In this document: one piece after another, positions 23,101-36,300 of the stretch
Layout of the letters: each line of letters opens with the position of its first letter
How positions within the stretch are numbered: the first letter of the stretch is position 1
DNA from: Aphelenchoides besseyi
Taxonomy: Eukaryota; Nematoda; Chromadorea; Rhabditida; Aphelenchoididae
Length of the DNA stretch: 64,000 nucleotides
NCBI GenBank assembly: GCA_024699855.1
Contig: JAMPIQ010000001.1
Span: 2,728,001 to 2,792,000, forward strand
Reading direction: 5' to 3'
The notes under the pieces: model-generated
Databases searched by the model: none
The model's input: only the letters and a program-made list of their open reading frames with translations
What the model was told of the DNA's origin: nothing
Made by a program: the position numbers and the translations under genes

Positions 23101-26100
23101 ACTCAACTTATCGTCATGATCTAAAAATCTACTCATCTGACGAAGGAAGAGTTCAAATGACCGCTGCTGCCTTCACAAAAGGCCTTCTGGCGCTCGAAGG
23201 GGAGGTATAATACAAAAGATGGGCGGAGCTGAATTAATACAAAACATTCTTACAGTTAACGCCAATTCTAGCACAAATGGTTAAAAGTGGCAATACAGGT
23301 CAGTAGGAGCTTCATTTTTCAAACTGATTCTTTGCAGACAAATTGCTGAATAACGATTACGAAGCACGTAAATTCCAAAATGAACTCAAAACCTATCTTC
23401 ATTCGATACTACAAGTTAGTAACAAACAAAACGAAGGTCTCAAATCATCTTAAGGTTGATCGTGATTTCACTCCTGAAGATTATAAGAATCTCAATCCGT
23501 CGGGACTACGTTCGATCAATAACGCAATGGAGTTTATTAAAAATCCACGAAAAATGTGTCGTGAAATTGTTGGATATGTGGAGAAGATGTGCGAAATCAT
23601 TAGATGGCATCGAATGAACAATCCAAGTAAACAAAAATCAAGAAGTCAGTAAACTGTATTCTAGCACGTACTTTGTATCTCAATGAATCGTGGGATTTGG
23701 CCGAAAGACGTTGGGTCAAAGAACTAACGGAGTTTAATCGAAGTGCCGGAAAAAGCGACGATCCAAATGATGAGCTCTACGATATTAGCAAAATTCCTGA
23801 CATATACGATAACTTCAAGTAAGTTCACAGTACAATCATGAGATCTATACGTATATGAAGGTACGATCTCGAACATAATCCCGAACTTGGATCAAGTGAC
23901 GAGGCGATGTTCGAGCGTTTTTATTTGTGCGTCAAGAATATGGCCGATGTTGTGGTTCCACAAGAGTACGGAATAAGCGAAGAATCGAAGATCTGTATTG
24001 CTCAACGTGTGTGTTCTCCGCTGTTGTTTAAAATTCGCAGTGATCTTCATCGTTGTGTTCAAAGTCCAGAAGACGAAGGCGAGAGCTTGACGCGATTAGA
24101 TCCACGAGCATCCGAAGGCATTGCAACACCAATGCGTCACGTGAGAACTCGTTTGTATTTTACATCCGGTTAGGAATCTGTTGATTTCTTCTTAATGTTG
24201 TATTCTTTTTAGAATCACACATTCACACGATCATGAATCTTCTTCGTTATGGTTCTCTGTGTACAACATCAGAGAAATGGCAACGAGCATTGAAGTTCAT
24301 TAGTGGCTTAGGAGAATTCAATTATCTCTCACAGGTTAGTACATGAATGTTGTCCAGTCAACCGAACGTGTTGTTTGATCCACCTTATCCATTATCGCTT
24401 TGCTTGTTTTTGTTTTAGCTTGTACTTATGGTTTACGAAAGTCAGGCGGAATGCGCAGACCCCATGGAGCGTTTTCACATCGAACTGTTATTTAGTCCCG
24501 GCTTAGTGAGCAGTTACTTGACTGGTCGACGGTTAACATTTTGTTTCAGTATCCGTGTTTTGTAATCGAAAAAGAGAAAATCTACGAGAATCGGTTCAAG
24601 TAAAGATGCTGCCTCTTCATTGCTATCAAACATTTCATTTCAGTAGCAACAAGCAGAAAATTCAGCAGCCATTGAGTAAGGGAAAGTCTTCAAGCATCAA
24701 ATCGACTGGCGATCAAAGCGACAAAGAAGGAACGGACAACGAAACAGCTAAAGTTGAAAGGCACTCGAGTACCAGAAGCATCACATTGGATCCGATTATT
24801 CAGTCAATCAAAGCAGACGAAATGAAACGATCACCAACCTCCGAATCATCTTTCGAACAAACTGAAATGGAAATCAAGTTGTCCGATAAATCGGCAGAAG
24901 GTACACACGAGTCGGATGAAGAGCTGACCGACAACGCCGTGAATCTCGTCGTTTTAGACGAAGTAGCAGGAAAGAAATACAGTAAGTTCTAAACAAATAA
25001 ACACCAAAAAATGTAAACTTCAGGTGAAATGGCTCGACCGTCGACAATTCAAAGCCAAATAACACGAAAACGTTATCCAACACCCGAATTGAAATCGAAT
25101 TTCGTTTTGAACTCCGCCTCATCACCCTCTTCGCATCATCGCATTACACGAACAATGAAAGAGTTGGACAAATGTCAATCAACAGATGAATCACATCTAC
25201 CGACAAAGCCGGGCGAAGGAAATCGAAAAAGTGTGACACGTCAAGTTCACACGATTGCGAAATCCTTCAGCGACATTCTTTACAACAAGAATGCAATACT
25301 ACCGGATGAGATACCTCCAGCTCAAATCGACGAAGTTGAATCGCCTGATTCCGGTTTGATACTCGAAGCCAATCAAGCAACTGTGGGTAGTAGTCGTGGT
25401 CAATGGGCAAAAGAAATTATGCTCGAAAACAAAAACGATGAAGAGGCAAAGAAAACTGAAAGTGCAACGAATGTTGAAACTTCAAATGTTAATACCGAAA
25501 CCAAATCGACTCAAAACGCCTATCAACGAACACCTCTTTACGCCGTTTTTGCTCGTGATGACTCGGAATCAAAAGATGGAAGTGTACCCGTTGAGTCGAT
25601 TAGTGAAAGCATCGATCAATCAACTACAAATCCTTCAACAAGCAGTTCACGAGATGAAGAAATATCTGGCAGTAAGTTCTAATCTACCACTAAATAACAA
25701 CAAAGAATTTCAGGTCGTAGGTCTCGTTTTCCTTATCGATTCAAACACCACACTGTTAATCTACTTGCCGGTAGGTTTTTCATTTCTGCAAATAGTTTAT
25801 TCGAAGCTTAATAGGTGGCAGCGGCGTTGATAATCGTCTAATTTCAACCGACGTTCTTTTGGGTAAATTCAGTGATGCTGCACGACGAAAAACGACTAAC
25901 AGTAGGTGTTGTATAGAGGATGATTACTACGATCGCGAATTTTAGATCCAGCAGTTCTGTCAACAGCGGTTATTGCGCGCTCGTCAAGTGCTCCACGACT
26001 TCAAACCTACAAAGCGGAGGAGGGAATTGCAGTTGCCGGTTTGTTGTAATGTAAATAACAAATGAGTAGTTTTTTTAAGAGATTCGTCGGTTCTGGCCTC

Positions 26101-26359
26101 CACTTCGATCCCTCGAAACTCTACACGATACAATTGGATTCAAGCATTTTGATCAATTTCTAGAAAGGATGCTAACGAATTCTACTCCACTTCCAAGTCC
26201 TCCAAAGACTCCAGTTCTCCGAGAGGGCGAAACTGGTTTGTAAAAAAAATAGTTGGAAAGTAATTGCTATCACTTTCAGTAAATATTCATCGTCGACTTA
26301 AAGACACAGCCAAACGCTTATCAATGATCGATGTTTCCGGTGACAAGTCCAGCGATTAA
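20178..26359 (+). CDS. PPIP5K: Diphosphoinositol pentakisphosphate kinase (PPIP5K/VIP1)
   Basis: Bifunctional inositol pyrophosphate enzyme: an N-terminal ATP-grasp kinase that adds the 1-diphosphate, and a C-terminal histidine-acid-phosphatase domain. About 32 exons, roughly 1,400 residues. Kinase signatures: [93 protein letters not shown]. Phosphatase signatures: [66 protein letters not shown]. The last ~480 residues are Ser/Thr/Glu rich and look disordered. Between [10 protein letters not shown] (ending 20972) and VNDRSSWY (starting 21584) no GT donor fits, and an in-frame stop lies about 20 bp past LFRK; see findings. The start follows an acceptor (GTTTAG) by four bases, 142 bp after the cytochrome b5 gene. 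Confidence 0.93.
20973..21583 (+). other. Unexplained interval inside the PPIP5K kinase domain
   Basis: Conserved residues on either side join without a gap (LFRK then VNDRSSW, against LFRK-IGSRSSV in human), so this 611 bp must be removed from the mRNA. Its left edge reads GAATCGG, not GT; its right edge TTTTAAG is a normal acceptor. Inside are a 13-bp inverted repeat, GACTGTTCGTCAA at 21006-21018 with its complement at 21182-21194, and a second sequence coding RLFRK just before a GTACAA donor at 21250. An alternative canonical model (donor at about 20950, extra exon 21181-21249) stays open but replaces conserved SQQLFRK with about 20 novel residues. Confidence 0.5.
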
Positions 26360-26453
26360 TCGGTTCTAATCAATTAGCTTCAACGATCACAAATTCATTC
26401 GATTTGTTGCTTTAGAAGCTTTAAATACAATAATAAATATGAGATCTCTGTAC

Positions 26454-27240
26454 TCAAAATGGATTTTTGAAATTAGAAAACGATGGCAAATCGGGCAGCT
26501 TCAAGTCCTTGATTTGTTGCGCCAAGTTGATGTTCTTGACTGCTGATACCGCACGTGCTCCCGAAGCGGCGACAATCCCAGCTTCCTGCTTCTCAAGTTT
26601 CTCTTGTTCTTGTATTCGCAACAGAATTTCACTCATATTCGTCTCCAAAACCATTCCGCCCATGACCAATTCGTTCAGAATATGATGAACCTGAAACCAT
26701 CATTGAATATCCAGCCACTCAACGAAAATACCTTCTCAACGTGAAAGATTAAGTCCAACTCACAAACGTTTTCGAAACCTAAACCTATTGATTGTTTCAA
26801 GTCCTTTGCATATCAAATGACTCACATCGATCCAAAGTCTCAACGAAAACTTGAATCAAATCCAAGATTCCCAGTTCGCTTTCGGACGAATCGACGCAGA
26901 AGACGAAGTACAAAGTTGCATAGTGCTGCAAGCAAACAAATAGTAGTGAATATCACACCAAGATTACCCGATAAATGAGCTTGTAGTCCGCACCACCGAG
27001 TAAAGAGCACCCTTCGAGAAAATTGCAAATGTTGTCGTCTCCTGAATTCTCAGTTTTTTACTCGTGAAGTGAACTCACTTTTCGAAACCAACTGGAAAGT
27101 ATCACGTACGATCAATTGCTGTTCTTCTTCCGTCTGAAATATCAATTAGCGAAGTGAAGCATCGAACTTACATATCGGGTGTAAAATTTCAATAGTCGAG
27201 GTTTACCGTGATTATTAAAAACGAGAATTGCACGTATCAT
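26454..27240 (-). CDS. AP3S1: AP-3 adaptor complex sigma subunit
   Basis: Small subunit of the AP-3 adaptor, which sorts cargo to lysosome-related organelles and nematode gut granules. Exons on minus: 27240-27172, 27133-27079, 27041-26968, 26925-26826, 26778-26732 and 26690-26454, giving 193 residues, the human AP3S1 length. The longin fold is plain: MIRAILVFNNHGKPRLLKFY, NICNFLEGCSLL, YKLIYRHYATLYFVFCVD, SELGILDLIQVFVETLD, and the sigma-3-specific tail MVMGGMVLETNMSEI with RAVSAVKN. It sits 236 bp downstream of the AFG3L2 stop on the same strand, and converges with PPIP5K (95 bp between stops). Confidence 0.96.
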
Positions 27241-27475
27241 ATCAATCGATTCGCTATGTACAATAAGTGACTTTGGGGAATACGCTTCGACTTTCTGCCA
27301 CGAGCATTCAGCAATAAATTACTCTGACAACTGTATGCCAAATGCAAGTATTCGCTGGGATTTTTGTTGAGAAAAATTTCATTCCGCGTATTTCGGCGAA
27401 TAGTAAGGATGTGAATTTATTATTCAACAACTAGTAAACAAATTCCTAAACGCAAACAACGGAAAAAACAAAGGC

Positions 27476-30400
27476 CTATGAAGTGGAATTCCGATTCTCT
27501 TTTTCGTTCTTTTCTTTGTTCCACGAATCCAAACCTTTGGGCAAATTTGTGTCTTCGTCCAATCCGCCAGTTCCCTCCACGAACTCTTCGTACGTGTGTT
27601 TTTCGGGGAACGGTCGTTTGCCCAGTAGTTCGATCATGTCTTCACGAGCAAGAATCTCTTTCTCCAACAGTCGTTTTGCAACCTAAAGTACGAAGTTAGC
27701 AGAGACATCACAAGCCATTCATTTACCTTGTCGATTGATTCGCGTTTCGATTCCAATAATTGTTGAGTGTGTTTTAAAGCATTGCGAACCATATCTCGAA
27801 CTTCTTCGTCAATAATTTGCGATGTTGCTTCGGAATAAGCTAAAAGAGTAGTTGATTTTAAAAGAATACACGAGTTTCTATTTACGTTTATCAAACGCCA
27901 TTTCTCCGGGTTGCGGAGTGTCGAAGGAAAGTGGACCGACTTTTTCGCTCATTCCATATTTGACGACCTTAAACAATGGCAATAAACTTGTTCAGATAAA
28001 CTACTAGTTACCTGTGAATAAGCCATTTGTGTTACTTTTTGCAGATCATCTTGAGCACCGGTGGTTATTCGACCAAAGAAGAGCATTTCCGACACTCGAC
28101 CACCCAAAGTCATGCACATACGATCGAAGAGTTGCTCTTTAGAGTACAGATATTGTTCTTTCGGCAAATACTGCGCATAGCCGAGACCTTTACCACGTGG
28201 GATAATTGAGACCTTGAGTAGTGGGTCCGCGTATTCGAGGAACCATCCGGCAACAGCGTGCCCAGCTTCATGATACGCAACGGTTTTCTTTTCTTCGGGT
28301 TGAAGTACTTGACTTTTCTTTTCCATTCCTGCAACCACTCGTTCGATTGCTTGTTCGAAGTTCTTCATCGTGATTTCTTCGTTCGCATCTCGTGCAGCAA
28401 CCAATGCCGCTTCATTGCACACGTTTGCAATATCAGCACCTAAGAAAAGAATAAAACAACACTTTCCTACGAATTTCATACCAGAGAATCCGGGAGTATG
28501 AGCCGACAGTTTTCTTGATAGCGCAATTTTGTCCAAAGTTGTTTTCAACGGCGCCAAATGAACACGGAAAATCGATGCACTAAATTAAAGACGTACAAAT
28601 ATTTAATCGCAAACTTCTTACCGCCCTTTGATGTCCGGAACTGGAACGTAGATTTGACGATCAAAACGACCGGGACGAAGTAAAGCCTTAATTCACAGCT
28701 TTCATATCATGACTATTGCATATGAACTTACGGGATCAAGAATGTCAACACGGTTTGTTGCCGCCAAAACCACTACAGACGACTCCTCGGTTGTGAAACC
28801 TAAAAATGATCAATAAGGAAACAACAATCGATTTCATTGTGCTAACCGTCCATTTCCACTAATAGCTGGTTGAGCGTGTTTTCCTGTTCCGAATGACCAC
28901 CCATTCCTCCACGAGAACCACGCTTCCGACCAACTGCGTCGATTTCATCAATGAACAAAATACAGGGTGAGTTCTTGCGTGCCATTGCGAACATATCGCG
29001 AACACGAGATGGACCAACACCAACAAACATCTCAAGAAACTCGGAACCCGAAACGGTAATGAATGGAACATTTGCTTCACCGGCAGTTGCTTTAGCCAAA
29101 AGCGTTTTGCCGGTACCCGGTGGTCCTGTCAAAATTGCACCCTGAAACAAGGATGAAGATAATAAACAAGTCTTATATCGCACCTTTGGAATCTTCGCGC
29201 CAAGTTCTTTGTATTGTCCGGGATTCTTGAGAAAATTGACAAACTCCATGATTTCGATTTTTGCCTCTTCGCATCCCGCAACATCTTTGAAGGCCACTTT
29301 GATATCCTCACGATTGATCAAACGGGCCGTACTTTGACCAACACCACCGAACAATCCGCCAATTCCGCCCCCTGGTTTGCCCACTTGAATAAATTGTTAA
29401 GTAAAAAATGTAACAAAAGAACTCACTTTTCCCGCCAAGTGTTCCCTTAAACGAACGATACAAGTAGTAAGCAAAAAGCAGAGGAACAACCGTGCTAATG
29501 ATCGTCGGGATTTCACGTTTCCTGTAACATTTCTAGCGTTCAATGGCTTCTATTCAATTAGCTTACAAATCAATTTCACTTTTGTAAAGTACTGGAATTT
29601 GACGATCAGCTTCGATTCCCAAGTGATGTTGAGCGGCCGCTAAACTGCGTTCAAAACTGTCCACACTTCCGATATTGAAATAGTAGACATACTGAAGAAG
29701 AACTCTTATTGTAGATTACTAAGACTTACGCTTGTAGTTTGGTTGGTGACAACACGAACCCAACGCTTATCCACAACTTCCAACCGCTCAACCATTCCCT
29801 TTTCGAGAAAGTCGGAGAAAAACTCCTTCCACGAGATTTCCTTGTACGAAATGTATTCGTTGAACATTTGAAGACCGAGAATGACAACAATCGCAACAGC
29901 AATCTTCTGCCAATTATTTCCAGGACTAAAAACCACATTCACAACTTTTGAATCGTTAGTTGAACCTACAGATTCAATCCACCTCCAGCGGATTGACCGT
30001 CTTTGTCTGCCTTCTTCGGATCCGATTTGTTCGCATCTTCTTTCTTGGTTTCAGCAGCCAAAAGAACGGACATTGTCTGTAAACCCAAACTGTCATACGA
30101 ATTTGTTGTTATTGAAAACCTTTCTGACGTGTTCTTTGATCGTATTGTAATGCTGAGATACCATAATTCCGTTTGGTTTGTTTTCGACCACAACCTTTTC
30201 CTAAAACATGAAATACATTGCATCATTTGTCGGGTTTTAACTTACAAACTTCTGCAAAGCATTCTGCAACGCTTTAGTGTTTCCGACAGCTCGAAGTTGT
30301 TCCTCGAAACTTGGTTTGTGTCCCTAATTTCCGGCAATAGAATTCAAACAATTTTACTTTACCTGCAGATTCTTGTTGTTTCCCAACTCTTCGTTGATGT

Positions 30401-30632
30401 TCGTAATCAACTTGGAAAAGAAGTTGCCGCTGTTCTGTGATTGCAGATTTTGAATGTAATCTCGGATGGCGATAACATGCGAAATGGCCGGATACTAAAC
30501 AAGTTTGAAGAGTGAACAAAAATAAGTCCAAATGGAACTCACAGCCGCTGAATGCTGAACGATTGACGATCCAATTCGATGTTCATTGTGCACGTGGCGT
30601 TGGATTTGATTACGAAGAGCAGATAAGCGCAT
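27476..30632 (-). CDS. AFG3L2: Mitochondrial m-AAA protease AFG3L2/SPG-7 type
   Basis: FtsH-type ATP-dependent zinc metalloprotease of the inner mitochondrial membrane, handling quality control and ribosome-subunit maturation. Seventeen exons on minus from 30632-30543 to 27682-27476 give 819 residues with every phase matching. A presequence-like start ([17 protein letters not shown]) leads to a Lys/Glu/Gly-rich linker and two TM helices ([30 protein letters not shown]). Then comes the AAA module: Walker A GPPGTGKT, Walker [23 protein letters not shown]. The protease HEAGH site lies in [14 protein letters not shown]. The C-terminal [13 protein letters not shown] is typical of AFG3L2. The N-terminal 150 residues before the linker match AFG3L2 poorly. 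It starts 186 bp from the divergent RPC7 gene. Confidence 0.96.
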
Positions 30633-30818
30633 TGTTTTCAATTATCATTCGTTTTTGATTTCACAAAAAACGACTCAATCCTTGAAATCACCAAAATTTC
30701 ATCAACACTTCCTTTCAACTTCTCAGCTCACTAAACGAAAGTCGAAAGCCTTGAAACTCAGTTCGCTCATCAGTCAAAGTTATGGGCGCGAAAGCAACGG
30801 CAATTTGAACGCTGCAAG

Positions 30819-31605
30819 ATGAGTCGCGGTGGACGTGGTGGAAGTACAAGTACGACGGGAGTTCGGGCGATTGCTAATGTTCTGGGAATTGCGCGTCAAG
30901 ATGTTGGGGCGTTTATGCAATTCAAGAAGGATCCGCCACCCACTTATCCGGTAAGTTTTTCGCTTTTTTTGGTTTCTGAATTTTCGCTTAGCCATTGAAC
31001 AGATCAATCGTTCCGATGAATGAGACTCCCGAACTCAAATCAACAACCGATGTTAAGCTGGAACTTCTGAAACAGTTTCGGGAATCCTCGCATTATATCA
31101 TGAAACGTGGCCAAAAAGATATCAGCAGGTACACAGATAAGTATAGTTCGAGGTGTCAAAAGGAGCTGGAAACTGGTGAGCTGTTTAATTGCTCAAGTTT
31201 AGTTGATCATGTTGTTTAGATTTCTTACGTATTCCAAATGAATTGAATTGGAAAGGCGGAAAAAACGTTGCGAAAGATCGACCGGCAAAACGACGAAAGT
31301 TGGACGATTCGATGGTTGCTGCTCGATTAGAGAAATTGGAAGCAGCTGAGAAGGTCGAACCTGAAGTCGTAAGTGAAAATGATGGCCACCAGTTTGATGG
31401 TTGATTTCAGGAAGTTGACAACGAGGAAGTGGATGAGCCGGAAGAAAACGATGGGGAAAAGAAGGCCGAAGGAAACGAGTCGCCCGAAGAGTTCTCGGAT
31501 GACGATTACCTTGAAGAAGATAATGATTACGCGCAAAACTACTTTGATAATGGCGAAGGATACGGTGATTCGGACGATAACTTGGAAGACGACCACACTT
31601 TTTAA
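30819..31605 (+). CDS. POLR3G: RNA polymerase III subunit RPC7 (POLR3G/GL)
   Basis: Pol III-specific subunit of the RPC3/RPC6/RPC7 heterotrimer used in initiation. Exons: 30819-30950, 30992-31175, 31220-31368 and 31411-31605, 219 residues. The Gly/Arg-rich start (MSRGGRGG) leads to KKDPPPTYP, matching the KPPPLFP region. Then come QKDISRYTDKYSSR, IPNELNWKGGKN, and a long acidic tail ending EENDYAQNYFDNGEGY-type residues and SDDN, where human POLR3G has NDYINSYFEDGDDFG. The acidic tail is characteristic. FEN1 begins 145 bp downstream with an acceptor (TTTCAG) just before its ATG. Confidence 0.9.
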
Positions 31606-31749
31606 GATTGTTTTTTGTTGTATCAAGAAATTTCTATAAATAGTTTGCAATTGTGTACATCTATTGCTTGAGTGTTTGGTTGTTACGACCGTTGATTACT
31701 GTCTTGAAGTTTGACTCAATTTTAAGACTTATTCATTCTTTCAGTCGGT

Positions 31750-33160
31750 ATGGGAATTAAGGATTTGTCAAAAGTGATTGCCGATAACGCCGAGAAGGGG
31801 GTTCGAGAAGCGGAGTTGAACGCGTTCTTCGGCCGTAAAGTCGCCATTGATGCATCGATGAGCATGTAGATGTGTATTTAATTATTGTCTTACTTCGCTG
31901 TTTTGTTTAGGTATCAGTTTTTGATTGCAATTCGTCCCGACAAAACGCAGAACTTGACAAACGACCGCGGCGAAACTACGAGGTTTGTTTACGCTTAGAA
32001 GACAATATCGACGCTTCATTGTAGTCATCTGAACGGAATGTTCTATCGCACAATTCGTATGATGGAGAATGGACTCAAACCGATTCTCGTTTTCGACGGC
32101 AAACCACCGGAGATGAAATCCGAGGAGTTGGATAAGCGCAGAGAGAAACGGGAGGAAGCAGAAAAATTGCTCGAAACGGCAAAGGAACAGGGCGATACGG
32201 AAGGAATTGAAAAGCAGCAACGTCGTTTGGTTAAAGTCACACAAGAACAAGGCGACCAATGCAAAGCACTTCTTCGAGCTATGGGTGTTCCGGTCGTTGA
32301 AGCACCGTCTGAAGCCGAAGCTCAATGTGCTGAACTGGTGAAGAAAGGCAAAGCGTATGCAACTGGCACTGAGGATATGGACGCTCTTACATTCGGTTCC
32401 AATGTTTTGCTTCGTCATTTGACATTTAGTGAAGCAAAAAAGATGCCGATCCAAGTAAGAAATTGACGGTTATTGTTTTCATCGTGTACTTTAGGAATAT
32501 TCGCTTGATAAGATTTTAGCAGGTCTCGATTTGACTTACGAACAATTTATCGATTTGTGCATCATGCTCGGCTGTGATTATTGTGGTTCAATTAAAGGCA
32601 TCGGCCAGAAGAAGGCGATGGAGTTGATTCGACAATACAAATCGATTGAGAATATTTTGGAAAATTTGGATCAAGAGGTACTAACTTCATTGCATTCATA
32701 TACATTTAACTGTCAATTGCAGAAATTTAAACCACCAAAGAATTGGAAATTCGAGGCTGCTCGAAAGTTGTTTTTGAATCCAAATGTGACTGATGGTAGC
32801 ACGTTCCAGGTTTTCGTTCATTTTGTATTTCAATACAATCTAAAGTTTTAGTTCAAATGGGCTGAACCAGACGAAGCAGCGATTATGAAGCTCATGGTCG
32901 AAGAACAAGGATTCAAGTATGTCGCTTAACTCTTAGCAAATGTCTAGTTACTTTATGTTAGTGAGGAGCGTATTCGAACTGCATTGGGACGCTTGAAAAA
33001 ATGCAAAAGCCAGTCGACTCAAGGACGCATCGATTCTTTTTTCAAACCAACTTCTACCGTAACGACCACTACCGGAATAAAACGCAAAGCAGAAGAAGAG
33101 AAGGCTAAAAACTCGAAGAAGCCGAAGAAAGCAGCTGGTGGCAAGAAGGGAAAAACGTAA
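31750..33160 (+). CDS. FEN1: Flap endonuclease 1
   Basis: Structure-specific 5' nuclease that removes flaps in Okazaki-fragment maturation and long-patch repair; nematode CRN-1 also acts in apoptotic DNA breakdown. Exons: 31750-31865, 31911-31982, 32025-32454, 32495-32677, 32723-32809, 32852-32916 and 32962-33160, 383 residues. N domain [14 protein letters not shown] with [16 protein letters not shown] domain with [12 protein letters not shown] and [13 protein letters not shown] metal ligands; the H3TH region has [12 protein letters not shown]. The PCNA-binding PIP box QGRIDSFF lies near residue 340, followed by a Lys-rich tail. All introns are GT-AG and 38-45 nt. Confidence 0.98.
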
Positions 33161-33333
33161 TCAGTTAAGTATCACAGAACAAGATCTTGATCTCCGATGT
33201 CATTCCATTTTATTTGTTGTTGTATATGACATTTGAGAAGTTGTTTTATCGTAATTTATTCCTCCCGTAAAATGGTACGATCTGTCTTCTTTTTTCGATT
33301 ATTGGTCAGTCAAAATAAACAACGTGTCACAAT

Positions 33334-36300
33334 TCACCCATTGAGTTTCCATCTTTGAATTGTATCTTCAAGTTCTTCTATTCGTTTTCTCTAAAGGAAG
33401 AAGTTTACCAAATGAATTTCCGACTATCAAACCTTCTGGTCGAGTTCTCGTTGTTTTCCTTTTAACTTGTCTTCGAGAACCGTAACCGCTGCACTAGCTG
33501 GACTGTTTTGAAAGTTACGAACTCGTTTGAAACGCGTGTATTCGTCTTCCATCTGATTATACGCTTCTTGCAACTCGTCCATTTGTTCTCGAATTTCAAT
33601 ATAACGTAGTTCACTCTGAAGGAATAAGACAAGTCAATGTGATGTCAACTTACGATTCGTAGTTGATGGGTAAGAGCAGTTGTTTCGTTTCTGTTTGATG
33701 TTTCTTCGGTTGTGTTTGTCGCTCGATTTGCGGTTGGTCGAGGCTCCAGTCTGGGAATTGATGGAAAATCAAATGATCGGGACGGATGGAAGTTTTTAGG
33801 TCTAACTGAACCATAAACTTCTGATGTAATCGTTTTTTCGGCCTGTGATTCCGTGTTTTTCATCCATTCTTCTGGAGTTTGAACATCAACAGTCGCTGTG
33901 GAACGTTGAAGTCGGGCTCGAAGAACATTGTTTTGCTAAACATAGGAGTAAAAATTGTCATCGATGGAACATTACCTTTAAAAAACTTTCCACCTTTGCT
34001 CCGCTTTCTCTCAGTCGTTCTTGTAACACCAGATTTTCGTGTTTCAACGTCGTTTCAGATTTTGTAGCCACGGTTTCTCGTTGTCTCGCAGCATTCAAAT
34101 CGGAACGAAGTTTTTCTACAACACTCGCGTTCTCCGAATGTCCCCGACTAATCTTTTCAATCAATCGATCGCGGCGTTCCAACTTGTCGTTTAGATCACG
34201 AATCTCTCCTTCAGAGTTTGCCAGACGCTGACGTAGAGTTCGAGTTTCGTTTTCAATGTTTTTGCGTTCTGCCCAACTGTCAGCTCTTTCCTATAATCCA
34301 ACATAAATAATTGTTACAACCGGATTCTTCAACTTACTCGAACATTCTCGGAGTGTCGTCGCAACTTCTCTTCCAACTGTTCAAGACGTTGACTTTGCTC
34401 CTGCGATTTTGTTGTGACGCGTTTTGCATCTCGTCGAAGTCGTTCGTTTTCACGACGAAGTAAATTGACTTCAGCGTTCGGATCGGGGTCTCGGACATGT
34501 CTCGTACGCTGTCGAAGAGCGTCACACTCATTCATCAGCTCCTGAAATTTGAAATCTTATTTGCTTTTGAGACTCTTCTGCGTACTCGGTTTTTTCTCTC
34601 CATGGTCGCTAATCGTGAACGCAAACGGCGAACTTCATTGCGCTCTCGATACAACTGACTTTCGGCTTGTGATGCTGCTTCGATTGTTCTTGTCGAGTTC
34701 GTTCGTTTTGTTGCAACTGGTCGTTCTTCGTCGCTTACAACCGTTCCAGAATCGCCACTTTGAGTTGAGCCATCAGCAGAATCGCCATTTGATTCCGGCG
34801 AATGATCGCGTACACGATTTGCTTCCATGATAGATGGCACAAACGGTTCATTCGTTTGAATGGCTTGATCTCTACTAATAAGTTGAGTGATCGCAGATGT
34901 TGAATGCGCCTCTCGCAACTGTTCAGCTAAGCGTGCATTTGCGTCTTCCAATTCGTTGATTGACCATCTCAATGCGATGATTTGTCGATCTCGTTCTTCG
35001 TTTTCATTGCTTACTATAATTTCGGCCGCACTACGTAAACGACTTGAACTCAAATCCGACGGTAAGCCAGAAGTTCGTATGAGTGGCGGCGGTTCAACGG
35101 TCGTTAGAGTCATACTTTCCAAGAGTCCCTTGTATTCTTCCAGAGCTCGTTCTTTACGTTGTAATTGTTCCTAAATGTTAATTCGATTGGTGCTGTAAGA
35201 TCAAGTCATTACCTTGTAACTTTGAATACTTAAACGAGCAGTTTCTTTCAACGACTCGATTTGATGTTCGTAATCAGCGGTGTTGTCAACGAAAACTGTT
35301 CGACTTGGCGTTTGAATAGGCAGAATAGGCGAAGATTGTGGGGTGCGCTCAGATGCACTGAGTGAAATATCCGATTCGTCGGTTGTGATTTCAAAATCCG
35401 TCGATCTCAACGGAATCGGCGCCGCAGATATCTAAAATGAGGTCAATTGCGATCATGAACTTGTCGAGAAGCATGAGATTACGGACAATAAAACATTTAC
35501 AAGACCTACAGTGTGTTTCGGTTCTTCCGATTGCGAAGACAGCTTTTTCGTGTGCTGGGCATCCGAATCGTCGATTGGAGAACTCGGAATCCTCAACAAA
35601 TTTGTAGAAACAGCAGTCGCAGAGATTTCGTTGAGTTCCCGCTGCAAATCCAAGTTTTCTTCGGTTGCTCGATTTAACTGAGTTTCGAGACGCTGAGCCT
35701 AAAACCATGCGTACAATAAGTGTTCCTTACACAGTGATTACTTTTGTTTGACACGCAAGAAGCTCATTTGCGAGCGTTTTGCTGTGAAAATGAACTCGTT
35801 GAAGATTGAGTTGCAGATTTTGCAGATCGAAATTGTTCTTGATCATCGAATCTGCCGATTCCCGCGTCGATTCAACTAACGCTCGTTGACGATCCAGATC
35901 GCCAATTTTACGTTCTGTTTCGTTCAACTGTTCAGTTAATCGGTTTTCTTTTGTTCGAAGTTCGTCGGCTGTCGTTTGCAAAGCCAAGAGCTGAGCAACA
36001 GTCAGTGTACCGGCAGTAGAGGCTCGCAAACGCTAAACGAGAATAAACGTCAAAAAGCTGCTTTTAGTACCTGCATCTGCAGTTGCAATGCGCCAACAAT
36101 TTCAACTAAACGTTTTCGATCCTGTCGCCATTGACGCTTAGTTGTGTTTAGATCCCGACGTAAGTGTTTGAGTTTTGATTCCGAGGTTAATTGTTCGTCG
36201 GTCGCATCGGTCTGTTCACGTAAAGCTTGAAGGAAACGACGTTCAATGTTAGCTAAAAAGAAGTGCTTTAACAAGAATAGTTATTTAGATGCTTACCAAT

